Positions 1 through 11,209 of a stretch of DNA of 64,000 nucleotides are shown in pieces. The notes under the pieces were generated by a model. That model worked only from the letters and a program-made list of their open reading frames with translations, did not search any database and had not been told where the DNA came from. Made by a program: the position numbers and the translations under genes. The stretch is from Rhynochetos jubatus. Lineage: Eukaryota > Chordata > Aves > Eurypygiformes > Rhynochetidae. The DNA is taken from contig CM050653.1 of the NCBI GenBank assembly GCA_027574665.1, forward strand, positions 13,786,664 through 13,850,663, read 5' to 3'. Each line of letters starts with the position of its first letter. The first letter of the stretch is position 1.

Positions 1-3000
1 TGACAGAATAGCATTTTACTCATATCTTATATAGGTATTTTGAACATCACATTTAATTCCAAGGCTAATTCACAGACAATGAACAAATTTCACCAGATTT
101 AATTGCATTTTCAGTGTCATAAATTAATATTGTTGGAAACTTGACTTGAACTAAAACTTCAAGATGTCTTTGATGATATTTCCTTACCAAAGAAAAAAAA
201 CCCTATTTTACAATAAAGAACCACTATCTACTTTTTGAATTTGCCAGAAAATGAGAATTTCTAAAAGAATAGTTTTTGCAAAATTTTTGATTCAAAATGT
301 TGGTATTTGTGGAATTTTTCTAGATGTATTCTTTAGAACATTTAAACTCTAATTCCATTCCAAATTTTCCATTTATTTTGTACTTTCTGCAAATTGAGAA
401 AATTGGTCAGACAGTGTCATGTCACAGCCTGAAGCTGCTCTAATTCAGTGCAGTAACACTGGTCAATATGAATCAGAAATGTGCTTAGAAGACTGTCCCA
501 TCTTTCCAAGTCTTTACTCTGCCCTGTTGTCCCATAACACTAGTACATTCTAGTATTAAATGTATTTGATTAATAATATTGCTTTCTGATTACTGTGTTG
601 AAATATGCCCTTAAAAATTTTGCAATGATTTTCCATTTTCCTTCCCCTAAAACAGATGCAGCAAACTGCATGTTTTGCAAAAAAAAGGAAAAAAAAAAAA
701 AGGTCAGTTTTCTCCTCATTAATTTTCAAATAATTTTCAACATCATATGTATTGAGAAGATAGGAAAAATGTGCTATATATCAAATTAGTCAGTAGATGC
801 CAAATCATGCCCCCTCGCCCCCTGCCCATATGTTAGCTTGCTGTGCAGATTGTGATTAAATAAAGAACCGAGTCCTACTGTAAATAGGCAACGCTGTGAG
901 TTTAGTTTTGTTGACTCATCACATCCTTTGTGCTCCTTCTGATTTTTCATACATACCTTCTCCCTTCTTCTCTGTTAAATGATGAATCTCCTGAAGGCAA
1001 ACTCCTTCTGAGGTTGTATGGTGAAGTTACTATTCTCTGTAGGCTGTTGCAACAGAACAGGTTGGAAGGGAGGGGAACTTCTTTCCCCCTTCATAGTTAT
1101 TTATGGATGTTTGTCAGGGAATTTGCCAATTATTTCACGTGTTCTCATATTTCCTTTTCTTTTGAAGATTTTCTTGATGCTAAGTTTAACAGTTTTGTCT
1201 TTAGCTGATATGCCATGCACATTTTCAGTTCAGGTATTAAAATTTTAAGAGCTCATTAGAGACTTTTTCTTACCACAGTGAATTTATATCTTGCCATTCA
1301 CTTATATGAAGCACATGTGGCCACTGATGAACCTGTGTTAGAATAATTATTCCACATTTAACAACTTATATAACCTTGCATTCAGCAATTCAAGGTAAGG
1401 CTATTTTTATGCAGTTCAGTATTTTGCTAGAGTTAGCACATTATGTAAAATTATTCTAGTTAAAGAAGCTATAAGAGTACCACAGACCAGCTAAAACATA
1501 CTAGAGAGAGAAAAACATATTAAATGGGATCAGTGAAATGGTCTATCCACTCTTCTATTCTATTCTGGCAGACATTTCTGCACTAGTCTTAGAAATCCTG
1601 AAAAGAAACTTTATTCTGTTTTCCTCCTTCAGGAAAGATTAGCTGGCAGCTTTAGTAATTCATTAATATTACTTTTCATTGGCGTGTCACACGAGTAATT
1701 TTTAATCAGGTCTCACCAGCAAAACTGGCAAAGATTTCTAGTTAATAAATGACAATATGATCTGATTCAATGGCAGACGTATACTCCAGTTTTTAGCATG
1801 GCTTCAAATGAACTGTATTGAAAAGTCCATAACACGCTGATATAATTTCATTTTTAATTGAAAAGAAATCAAAGTTTAGTAATCATCCTGCCTAAAATGT
1901 TTGATAGGACATTTCATGGAAGATCTGACCGGGAAAGACATGATTGATCACTTCCTGGAGAAAATTATTGTCTAGGACAAAAGAAAAAAAGCATTAATCT
2001 GCAAAACCCTTTGATATGTTCATAAGAGAACCAAGAATAGGATTCTGGGCCACCAGTGTTTCTGTGAAACTTCCAACACATGAATGTTTCATGCACAGCC
2101 TTTGCCCATTCAAACTGCTGCATTTTCAAGGCCTAAAATGATCTCTAAAGTCACCGCATTTTCATCTATCTGATAGCAAAAGACGAAAGTTTAGCTTTTT
2201 CTATGAGGATGTGATCTTAGAGTCATCTCTATGTTTACCATACAGGTTCATCCTCAGTTATTTTGCCGAGTACAGAAGAGAAATATAGCTTTACAGAGGG
2301 AATTGTTAAATGTGCAGACTTCAGTGCAAGGAATATGGCTTGATGCAGGAAAGGGTTTTAAGAGGAGGCAGAAATAAAAAGAGCTTGGAACTGTAGAGAA
2401 CAGTAAGTAAAATGGTAGTATAAAAATTATTTAAATTAATAGAAAACTTCAGTGCTGTTCTCCGGAACAGCCAGCACAAGGAAACTTTCCTTGCGAGCAT
2501 GTTCTTGTGAAATACAGGATGCGGGCTTAAACAGCTCCTCAGAATCAGCAGGACTGCAAATGGCAGAGCAAAAAAAAATAGGATCAGGAAGTGTATTGTC
2601 TCCCCACAGCTGCTCTTGGGGTTTTCTGTGTCCCCAGGGTCTGCAACTGCCACGTGCATCTACAGAGGGACTGCATCTGCAGAGCGCTGCAGAGCATCCT
2701 CCTGTGCTCAGCTCCAAGGCTTTCTGTACAGGAAGGAGACAAATTCCTCGCACTGCCTTACCTTACACTGAGCACCTCCTCTGACATCTGTCTGACACCT
2801 CCAACAGTTTTCTCCTCTGTATTTTAGTCACAGGATTTGATTGTTTAACCCAGGAAGATTTGGGTCTAGTACCTGCTGTGGAGTCTCTGCACAGGATTTC
2901 TCCTCTCCCTCAGATCAGACCCAGGAGGAGGCAGCCTATGGAGTGGCATAAATGGGACGATGAGTTTCCCACATAATGAAAGTACTAGTGAAGCTTGGAT

Positions 3001-6000
3001 TTAAAGGTCCCCTTCTTCTTGGTTAGAAACAAATTTCTTTAAAATCAAACATCAGAAAGGAAAAATAGGAAGGTGGGAGGATATGGGATTTGAAGAATAT
3101 GGTAAGCTTCAAGAATTACATGAAGGTTACTGGGCCATTTTAAAACTATTTACTGTCTCACTTCCATTTCAGTTTCATCCGTTCAGTGTCTTTGGCTGAA
3201 CGGATGGCTTTCTGTCAAAGTTTAAACATTACGGACTTTCATGACTTTGAACTTTGATAGCAAAGCTGGTATTTTTCATAGGGGTTTTTGCTTATGTTTT
3301 AGAGAACTCAAAGCAAGCACAGCTCTGGTCTAATTTCAAAGGTGGGTCATCTGAACTTCAGTCCCTGTTGTCTCTAAAATAAGAAGCTAAAATAAAAAGC
3401 ATGAGAAGTCAGGTTCTGTTCAGATAAAAACTTAAGTCCAGTTACTCATGAGGTTGAAAGAAACAGTTGACTTCAGCTATTCTTTCCCTTACAGTCATGA
3501 GTGACCAAATTAAATTTTACCCATTTATCCTTTCATGATAATGTCACACACAATAAATGCCTACATAAAGTAATTGCAACTAAAAAAAAATCTATAACTG
3601 CTGTTCTTCATGGCTGAAAATGCACAATATGTGAAAGTGAGTAGTTTTTATTAAAGAGTTTAAACTTTGAAAGTCCACTGGTGCCATGAACTTGGTGATA
3701 TAAATTAAGTCAGTGAATAAATAAAATATGAAGTCAGTGAAGTCGAAAAGCCAATTCTTCATCTTATATAAAGCAATGAGCTCTACAAAAAATTCACCAA
3801 GCTCTGTCATATTACTCCATTCATATAGCAGGGCAACTCAGCAGAACCGTGTGTGGTATCATCTTCCCCAGTCTACTTGCAATTCATATTTTAACCCAGA
3901 GGTGTTGAGAGTGTCTATACTTGTTGCTGAAATTCTTGTCAGCTCAGTTTATTGATGTTTTGACTTGAATATGAAATCAAGTAGTTAGATTTTTGATTGC
4001 TAATATTATCCTAAAGTGACCAGAAATCCCCAGTGTCTTATAACTTCCTTGTTCTGTTAGTAATAGGTTATTGAAAGAATTGTCCGTATACCCTGGCCTT
4101 CAAGCAAGTCAGTTCAGTTTTTCGAAGCAGGCAACTTGCAAGACTACATGGCCCAATGAGGATCTCTGGGCCTCAGTCCCCACTATTCTACTCAAATGTG
4201 TGAGCTTGCTACATTCAAACTGGTGATGTATTCAGATAATTCACTGATGGAAGCCATATGAATACAATTCTTGTACTTTCCAGTTTGTGATTTTCCTTCT
4301 TTAAAAGTATGCTGTCATTTTATTTTTTATTTCTATTACTTAACTGATGTGGAAGGTAATCTCACTGGTCTAAGTGTATCTACTAATGCAATCTATCAAG
4401 CTGTAGAGATTACACTGCAGGGGCTGTTTTCAGAATTGCACTGGATCAATAACACAAGCTTGTTTAAGCACACTTGCCTTCTACCTACCTGAAGCAAATG
4501 GTTTGATTATCTCTTCACAGAGATTATGACACAAGGTGCTGACTATGGTTTTAATTTTATTTGATTGATGGATTTAGATTTCAGCTGCACACTATCTATC
4601 TATGCTTATCCACCCACAGTTCAGTTGCCACATTGATATGCCTTTTTTTGCGTGTGTGTGTCTCATCTGAAGAGTGAAGATGATATAGTGGAATAATAAC
4701 TCTCCAGTTTAATATTCTATTGAGCATCCCCCACTGCAGTTCAGCAAATGCAAAGCTGAAAAGTTTGTTCATTACATCTCTGGGAGCTGTTATCTTATTG
4801 GCCTTGGAATATTCTAGGAGAAAATAGAAGCCTCAGAAACCGAATGAAGAACATAAAAAGCAAAAGCCCAGAAGCTCAGTTACTGAGCTGAAAGAGGTTA
4901 CTTACATATGAAAGAAGCAAGAAAAATAAGCCATTTGCCCCAGGCCACCTGATTTGTGAGGGTGTCATTACATTACAACAGATGTAGTCTGGGCCTGCTA
5001 GTATTTTTCTTCTTCTATCATAACCTAGGAAGAATCATTCTGAGAGTGCAAATATTATGTCTCATAGTCGTGCTCCCTACAAACAAAATCAAATTCCTCA
5101 CAGAAAAAAAAAACATAAAATAAAAAAGGAAAGAAAAAACCTTGTAGGATGTCACAATGCGGTATTATTAGTTTATCCACTGTGTTTTTATTGTATAGAG
5201 CAATCAACATTGTTGCAAATGCAATCTTTATTTTGCAGAGACTCTTTTCCCACCAACGTGGATAGAGATGCAAGCAGTCCAGGAAGGCCTTGAAGATTTG
5301 CAACATGTGCCAGTTTGGCTAGCAATATAATCGACCTTGACAGTCTTTAGATGATATAATATGATATAGGCAGCTGTATTTGAAGGTGCCCAGTCTCACA
5401 GTTTTGGCAGACAGATGACCTCCTGTCATCCAGACTTACATTAATTACCAAGTATAACTAAGTATTAATTTAGATTTCCACATTCAGACGTATCCAAAGA
5501 AGCCTAACACCATAATAAAATTTCATATTCTGCAGCCATTATACAGACAAAAAACAGCAGGCAGCAGGAAAGGACCATGATGAAATGCCAGCATTCCCCA
5601 TACATCTGTGCATTCAAATAATGCTCATATGTGATAATGTGGATATGTGTTAAACCGAAATCAGTTTTGTCCAGTTTGCCATCATAAACTATACCACAGC
5701 TCTTACATTCTAATAATACCTTGAATTCTGTATTTTAACATGTTTTTATTTTAAATTTAACTAATCATAGCAGAAGTTCAAAAAGTATTTTAATTCTTTA
5801 TTACACACACACAAAGTATTGCTATTTTCTCCCTGTTCATTTGAGATCTAATAGCCTGTCTGCCCAAGCTGTGAAATGAAACTCTGGGTCTCCAATTAAG
5901 ATCAATCACATAAATCTTGAGATAGAAAAGAAGCACAAACACTTGCTCACAGTTTCATTTCTACATTATGGCTTTAATTGTGATGACCTTTCCTCATGCA

Positions 6001-6502
6001 CTGCTTTAGTATTGAAATCATGGACTGGAATGAAAGCTTTTTATCTTTACATTAGCTTGGCATAGGACTGCCATTTCAGTTGCTCTTTATGACAAATACC
6101 AAAAGCCAAATTCTGATCTCACATACAGTGGTGTAAATGTAAGGTCTCTCTATTGAATTTCATGTGATATTAAACTACTAATTAGTTCTGTCTGAATCAC
6201 TGAGTCCCTCTTTAAAACACGTATACAGTGTGAATAACAGAAAGAAGAGCAGGTTTTAATAAAATATAACTTTTATATAGGCAATATGCTTTTAGTACTT
6301 AATTACCTGTTAGTCAGAAAAAGCAATTAAAGGCCTTTATTAACCAAGACAAAGTAATTTCAAAAATTATAGAAGACATACATTTACAGGATCATGTTAA
6401 TAAAATGAACATGGACCATCTGATGGGTTAAATAAACAAGGATGAAATAGACTCGACCATGACCATGAAATAAACGTGGACCATTGACCCTGGAGAGAAA
6501 AG
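1..6502. other. Unique AT-rich non-coding DNA
   Basis: I see no gene, RNA gene or recognisable transposon here. Open frames are short, mostly begin at non-ATG codons, and have no family resemblance. A slightly GC-richer patch lies at about 2590-2960, with overlapping open frames on both strands and no convincing protein. A perfect hairpin lies at 3176-3206 and a possible 9-nt microexon at 1386-1394. The remainder shows only short A/T tracts. Confidence 0.75.
3176..3206. repeat. Perfect 11-bp inverted repeat with 9-nt loop
   Basis: The left arm CATCCGTTCAG (3176-3186) and right arm CTGAACGGATG (3196-3206) are exact reverse complements around the loop TGTCTTTGG. Each arm keeps a CpG in a CpG-poor setting. 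Transcribed, this would fold into a stable short stem. The stem is too short for a typical miRNA precursor, and flanking pairing stops after one G-U wobble. The function is unknown and it may be chance. Confidence 0.8.
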
Positions 6503-7168
6503 GGGTCAAAGAAAATTGACTAATATTCAAGGATCACCTCCTCCAAGCTCAAGAGTAGTCCATTCCAATGAGCAAGAAGACAGGCAAAAATATCAGGAGG
6601 ACTGTTTGATTGGTCACAGAGGTCCTGACAAATTCAAACATGAAAAGGAAGTATACAGAAGTATACAGTCAGAAGTATACATTTCCCCAGTGTCTGGAAG
6701 ATATGGAGCTACTGGAGAGAAGACAGCAAAGAGTTACTAAGATGATTAAGGGACTGGAGTGCCTCTTATATGAAGAAAGGCTGAGAGAGAGGACTGCTTT
6801 ATCTGGAGAAAAGAAGGTTAAGGGGGAAAATCACCAATTTGTATAAATATCTGAGGGGAGACTGTAAAGAAGACAGAGCCAAGTTCTGGACTAGTTGCCT
6901 CAAGGACAGGAAGCAATGAGCACAAACTGAAACACAGGTTACATCTGAACATAATGACACACCTTTTTATTGTGAGGGTGACTGAGCACTGACACACGTT
7001 ACCCAAGGAGGTTATGTAGACTCCATCCTTGAAAACATTCAAAAGCTATCTGAACATGGTCCTGGGCAACCTGCTCTATGTTCCTCTGCTTGCACATGGG
7101 GGTTGGACCAGATGACCTTCAGAGGGTCCTGCTAACCTCAACCATTCTGTGATTCTGTGATTTCATAG
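6503..7168 (+). mobile_element. CR1 LINE, internally deleted copy
   Basis: The 3' end is diagnostic: a GGGGTTGGACCAGATGACC segment, then 'CAACCATTCTGTGATTCTGTG' type sequence ending near 7168. Upstream, 6690-6870 matches the end of CR1 ORF2 (read as MELLERRQQRVTKMIKGLE, then YEERLRERTAL). The first part, about 6503-6660, matches a much earlier stretch of ORF2, the linker between endonuclease and reverse transcriptase. The reverse transcriptase core between them is missing, so about 1-1.5 kb was lost inside the element (inferred from the usual CR1 order). Frames are broken by stops, and the copy cannot move. Confidence 0.88.
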
Positions 7169-8430
7169 GAGGATCTAGCCATTTCAATACAAATCTCAGA
7201 AAAAAAAAAATCCATTATGAAATGTGAATAAGATATTTACCCAATATAATGATTGAAATACATTGAACAAGTTTTTCTGTTAAAGACCTTACCCAACTTC
7301 ACTCTACATCTAAATTCTAAGGTCACATTTCCTTTTGAAAACATGTGACAGGTCAGGGGTTTGGGGGCTTGTTTGCTTGCTTTTTTCTGTCAGCACACCA
7401 ACATTTGGACTGAAGAACCTCTACAAACATTAAGACAAGCTTAAATTAGGGAGCAAAGGCAACAGGATTAAGAGAGACAGCCTATATAGAGCTTGTGCAG
7501 AGCTGAACTCATAACACGCTAATCAGTGTGTTACCATTACAGCAAATGGAATGTGGAATTCTGCATCAATCTTAAGGGTTTTACGCTGCTTTTTAAAAAA
7601 GACTGTATTGCTTGGGTTAAGATTTGAGGTATCACAAACATTCTAAAGCCAGTGTAAAAAGAATTCTCAGTATTTCAAAACAGAATAGCTTTTCTCCACA
7701 CGGTACCATACAGACTGTCATGTGACATGATGAAAGACCATAGTAATAGGGTGTAGTGATAGTGCAAATGAAAAGCTTTTCCAGGGAAATAAATTGTGAT
7801 TCTTAGAATGTGAGGTGCAAAGTGTAAAGCAGAATAAATGCACCTTTGTAGACTAGCAAATCTGTATCCCAAAAGGCTACAGCATATGGAGAAAAAAAAA
7901 AAAAAAAAAAGAATTGAATGACTGAAAGAGGATGCATCTTCAGTGATCATTAACCTAAACGCATTTTGGAAGGAATAGGATATTTGAAACTTAAGGTATT
8001 TTTTTACTAACATTCCTGGCGCTAAGATAAGGCAATAGAATCTGTTTAAAGTATTTAGTTGGCAGAAAACAGATGTGTTCAAAGGAATTAAAGCATGGCT
8101 TGATTAAAGAGCTTTTGAATGAGCTAATGCAACACTCAAAAATTACAAGTTGATGTGAATTCTACACATTCAAATAGTAAAGAAAAGAGGAATTCTAAAA
8201 GACAGAGGTCAGAAATACCTTTTCTATTTGACATTCTATATTTGTGATGTCTAATATCATTGTCAGATCAGAGGTCTCTGCTAGTGTCTCAGATGCTTGC
8301 CAGGAGAGTGGACCTGGAATACTTTCATGGAGTGATCTTTCCTTTGACAAATCTTCCTTCTCCCAACAGATATTTATGAGATTCCAGAATGAAAGTTGTA
8401 TACAAATCATTGCTTTTTTCATACGTGCAT
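7169..8430. other. Unique AT-rich spacer between CR1 and LTR
   Basis: No gene is seen. A minus-strand open frame of about 135 codons (7675-8082) runs straight through the A19 tract, which it reads as a phenylalanine string, and matches no family I know. I treat it as chance. The rest is low-complexity AT-rich DNA up to the LTR boundary. Confidence 0.7.
7892..7910 (+). repeat. Poly-A tract, 19 A
   Basis: An uninterrupted run of 19 A preceded by GGAG. An AATAAA lies about 60 bp upstream (around 7833), but no retrocopied gene body is recognisable in front of it, so I call it a homopolymer and not a processed-pseudogene tail. Length is probably polymorphic. Confidence 0.9.
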
Positions 8431-8616
8431 TGGGTTTGTGTGGCAAGGTTTTGGTAGGGGGTCTAGAATGAGGGCTTCTGTGAGAAGCTGCTGGAAGCCT
8501 GCCCTATGTCCAACAGAGCCAATGCCAGCTGATGCCAAGACAGACCTCCCACTGGCCAAGGCCAACCCCATCAGTGATGGTAGTAACGCCTCTGGGATAA
8601 TGTGTTTAAGAAGTGG

Positions 8617-8624
8617 TATAAAAG
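8617..8624 (+). promoter_or_regulatory. TATA box of the solo LTR
   Basis: TATAAAAG lies about 187 bp inside the LTR, preceded by a GC-richer stretch with GCCTCTGGGATAA. Its position suits the U3/R core promoter of an LTR. Transcription would start near 8645-8655 on the plus strand. Activity today is unknown. Confidence 0.55.
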
Positions 8625-8778
8625 TTGCTGCACAACCGCAAATGCAGCCAGAGAGAGGAGTGAGAATATGTGAGAGCAACATCTCTGCAGACACCAAGGT
8701 CAGTGGAGAACAAGGGGTAGGAAGTGGTCCAGGCACTGGAGCAGAGATTCCCCTGCAGCCCATGGAGGACTCCATGCC

Positions 8779-8990
8779 AGAGCTGGTAGATGCTTGCAGG
8801 AGTCTGTGACCCCGCGGGCAGCCCACGTTGGAGCAGGCTCCTGGCAGGAGCTGTGACCTCATGGAGAGAGAAGCCCAGGCTGGAGCAGGTTTGCTGGCAG
8901 GACTTGTGACCCTGGGGGGACCCCAGGCTAGAGCAGGCTGCTCCTGAAGGATGGCACCCCGTGGGAAGGACCCACACTGGAGTAGGGGCA
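8779..8990 (+). repeat. Imperfect ~50-bp tandem array inside the LTR
   Basis: A unit anchored on GGAGCAGG or AGAGCAGG starts at about 8830, 8882, 8930 and 8979 (as GGAGTAGG), with a diverged earlier start near 8779. Spacings are 52, 48, 49 and about 51 bp. Each unit carries a 'GGCAGGA..TGTGACC' or similar tail. The array belongs to the LTR and probably varies in copy number between insertions. Confidence 0.75.
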
Positions 8991-9137
8991 GAGTGTAAGG
9001 AGTCCTTCTCCTGAAGAGGAAGGAGCAACAGAGACTACGTGTGATAAACTTACCACAACCCCCATTCCCTGTCCCCCTGCACTGTGCAGAGGGAGGAGGT
9101 ACAGAAAATCAGGAGTGAAGTTAAACCTGAGAAGAAA

Positions 9138-9155
9138 GGGGGGGGGGGGGGGGGG
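9138..9155 (+). repeat. Poly-G run, 18 G, inside LTR
   Basis: An unbroken run of 18 G between GAAGAAA and AAGGAG, within the 3' half of the LTR. It can form G-quadruplexes and is hard to sequence, so the length may be uncertain. Confidence 0.92.
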
Positions 9156-11200
9156 AAGGAGACTTCAAGATTTCATTTTATTCTCTCAATATGCTACTCT
9201 GATTTCTTTGGTAATAATTTCTGCCCTCCCCAAGGGAAGTCAGTTTTGCCTATGACACTAAATGGTGAGTGATCCCTCCCTGTCCTCGTTTCAACACACA
9301 AGTCTTTTGTTATTTTTTCTCTCCCCTGTCCAACAGAGGAGGAGAGTGATAGAGCAGCTGGCCTCCAGCCAGGGTCAACCCACCACATATATATTTATCT
9401 GATTCTTTCTTGAACACATATTTACTTATGGTCTCTGCAATATTTGGTTTCTGCAAATATGTTCTAACTGCTAAATAAAAATGGGTCAGAAAGTGACACT
9501 TGAAGTTCAGTGTCATGGTTTTTCTTACATCCTCAGCCTCATGAATAGCTTGGCCATATCCTTAATACCTAACACTTGGACTTATGGACTCAAGCAGTCC
9601 CCTGTGACACTAAGACAACTATCCTAGTGTTTACATCACAATGTCTGAGGTAAAGTTTGGACTGTGCAATACTAGAGAAGCTCAGTACAGTAGTAATCTA
9701 CAAACATAACAGAGGATAGTCACTTCATTCCCCCAGTTTTGTGACAAGAAGAGTAGGCAAGATGGACATAGAAAAGAACATTTGATAGCTGGTAATAAGA
9801 AATTTATAATTCAAGCTGCAGAAAGTACAAGCTTATAGTAATGTTTCTGTGGAAGATTTTATTTGTTACTTAATAAATCCTATTCAGTTAAATACAAGGA
9901 TATCATCTCTTTTAACAGAAAGATTAAAAAGGTCCTGCTACATTTATATTCCTTTCTAGAATGCTCAGCATTTCTGCATGATCAGCCCTTTTCCTATCCT
10001 TGTTCCACCTTTGTAGCATTAATCTTCTTGGAGTAACTGCTCAGTTGTTAAACATATCAATCAGTGAAAGATAACTATGATATATGACAAATGTACCTCG
10101 AGAAGAATTCATTATAGACACCAATTTGACATCAGAGGATAGTGATGTGTTAGCAGCACCTCTTCTCCCAGAATAGGTTGTGAAATCAGACTTTAAGATA
10201 ATTGCATGTCTTATCTAAAATTCTCCCACCTAAATTGATACTCTATACATGACTACTGAACTGTTCCTCCAAAGCCACAAATCTAAATTAACCTCTAGTG
10301 CAAGAAAGGTTTAGTGGCTCTACATTAGAAGTTCATACAGAGAAGTTTAAAATCTCTTTAGTATTGAACCTGTTATCTTAATTATTTTTTTCTTATCAAA
10401 GTAAGCATAAAGTTTGCAAACAATACACCAAAGACTCCGAAGGTATGTCATCCTGACACCTTTGTTTCTTTCTTCGTGTCATTTTGCCTGGGAGAAATCA
10501 GGAAGAATGTTTTTTCCAGTTTCCTCAGTTCACAGGGTTATTATAACCCCCTCATTAAAACATTCTCTGACATGGCTATCATGGGGAAACTGAATTCCAC
10601 TTGTGCTGACTTTCAGTGATAGAAAATTTCTCATCTTTCTGGGTTTAACTGTGCTAACCTCAAACTAGGTCAATTTTAGGTGAAGCAGATAAAGTACTGA
10701 ATTCCATTAACACTGCAAAAATGTTTTAAAGGAATAGTTAGACACCATTAAAAATTTTTTGCTTTCTCTTTCCTTTTCTGCCTTTTAAGATCCGTTCTAC
10801 ATTTCATACAGACTTTCAAATGGAGTAACTTTTTTTTTTTTCTTTTGTTAAAATAGAAAGTAATTCAGATGTGGGGAACAATATAACAGTTGAAATAATT
10901 ATTTATAGGAATTCCATACTGCAGGAATGCCAGCAGTGGGAATAGAAATGTCTTCATAGCAGTAGTTCCTTGTCTATATAAAATATTGTTTCTCCACAGC
11001 AAGACTTGTTCATCTGAAAGGCTGCTTTACAGTCCAACTTAATCTGCATCCAGTATAAGCATCAGCTGAGTTAAAATCTAATGGATGAATTATGTGTTGA
11101 AAAATGCATGGAGTCTAATACTCATTCAATAATGTTGTTGCAAGGAACTTCTACTGTCTTTTTCTGAATGTTTTTGTTTCCTGCCATCAACTCTTTGCAG

Positions 11201-11209
11201 GACTCAGAG
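11201..11209 (+). other. Candidate 9-nt microexon (weak)
   Basis: GACTCAGAG sits between a T/C-rich acceptor ending CAACTCTTTGCAG and a donor reading GAG|GTATGTG. The nine bases read Asp-Ser-Glu in one frame and would preserve phase. The upstream 40 bases are strongly pyrimidine-biased (TTTTTGTTTCCTGCC). Neuronal microexons of 3-27 nt look like this, but such a short AG-9nt-GT pairing also arises by chance in long introns. Confidence 0.2.

Larger units (their letters stand above)
8431..9387 (+). mobile_element. Solo LTR, avian ERVL-like family
   Basis: The block opens with TGGGTTTGTGTGGCAAGG and closes with CAGGGTCAACCCACCACA, giving TG...CA ends over about 957 bp. I recognise both the opening and the closing line from a common avian LTR family. 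Family naming is from memory and not searched; an ERVL-type assignment is likely. A TATA box lies at 8617-8624, a tandem array at 8779-8990 and an 18-G run at 9138-9155. No retroviral internal region or second LTR lies nearby, so this is a solo LTR left by recombination. The 5-bp flanks (TGCAT left, TATAT right) do not match, so either the ends are off by a few bases or the target-site duplication has decayed. Confidence 0.82.

Noticed and set aside
7892..7910. Poly-A tail of a processed pseudogene
   Set aside because: No gene-like sequence precedes it and no target-site duplication could be seen.
7675..8082. 135-codon minus-strand frame
   Set aside because: It reads through a 19-bp homopolymer and has no protein-like signature.
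8419..9028. Several frames of 137-147 codons on both strands
   Set aside because: They lie in the GC-richer LTR and its ~50-bp repeats. None resembles gag, pol or env.
9264..9270. GTGAGT donor-like site in the first LTR
   Set aside because: It is part of the ordinary LTR sequence and has no plausible acceptor upstream in a sensible exon.
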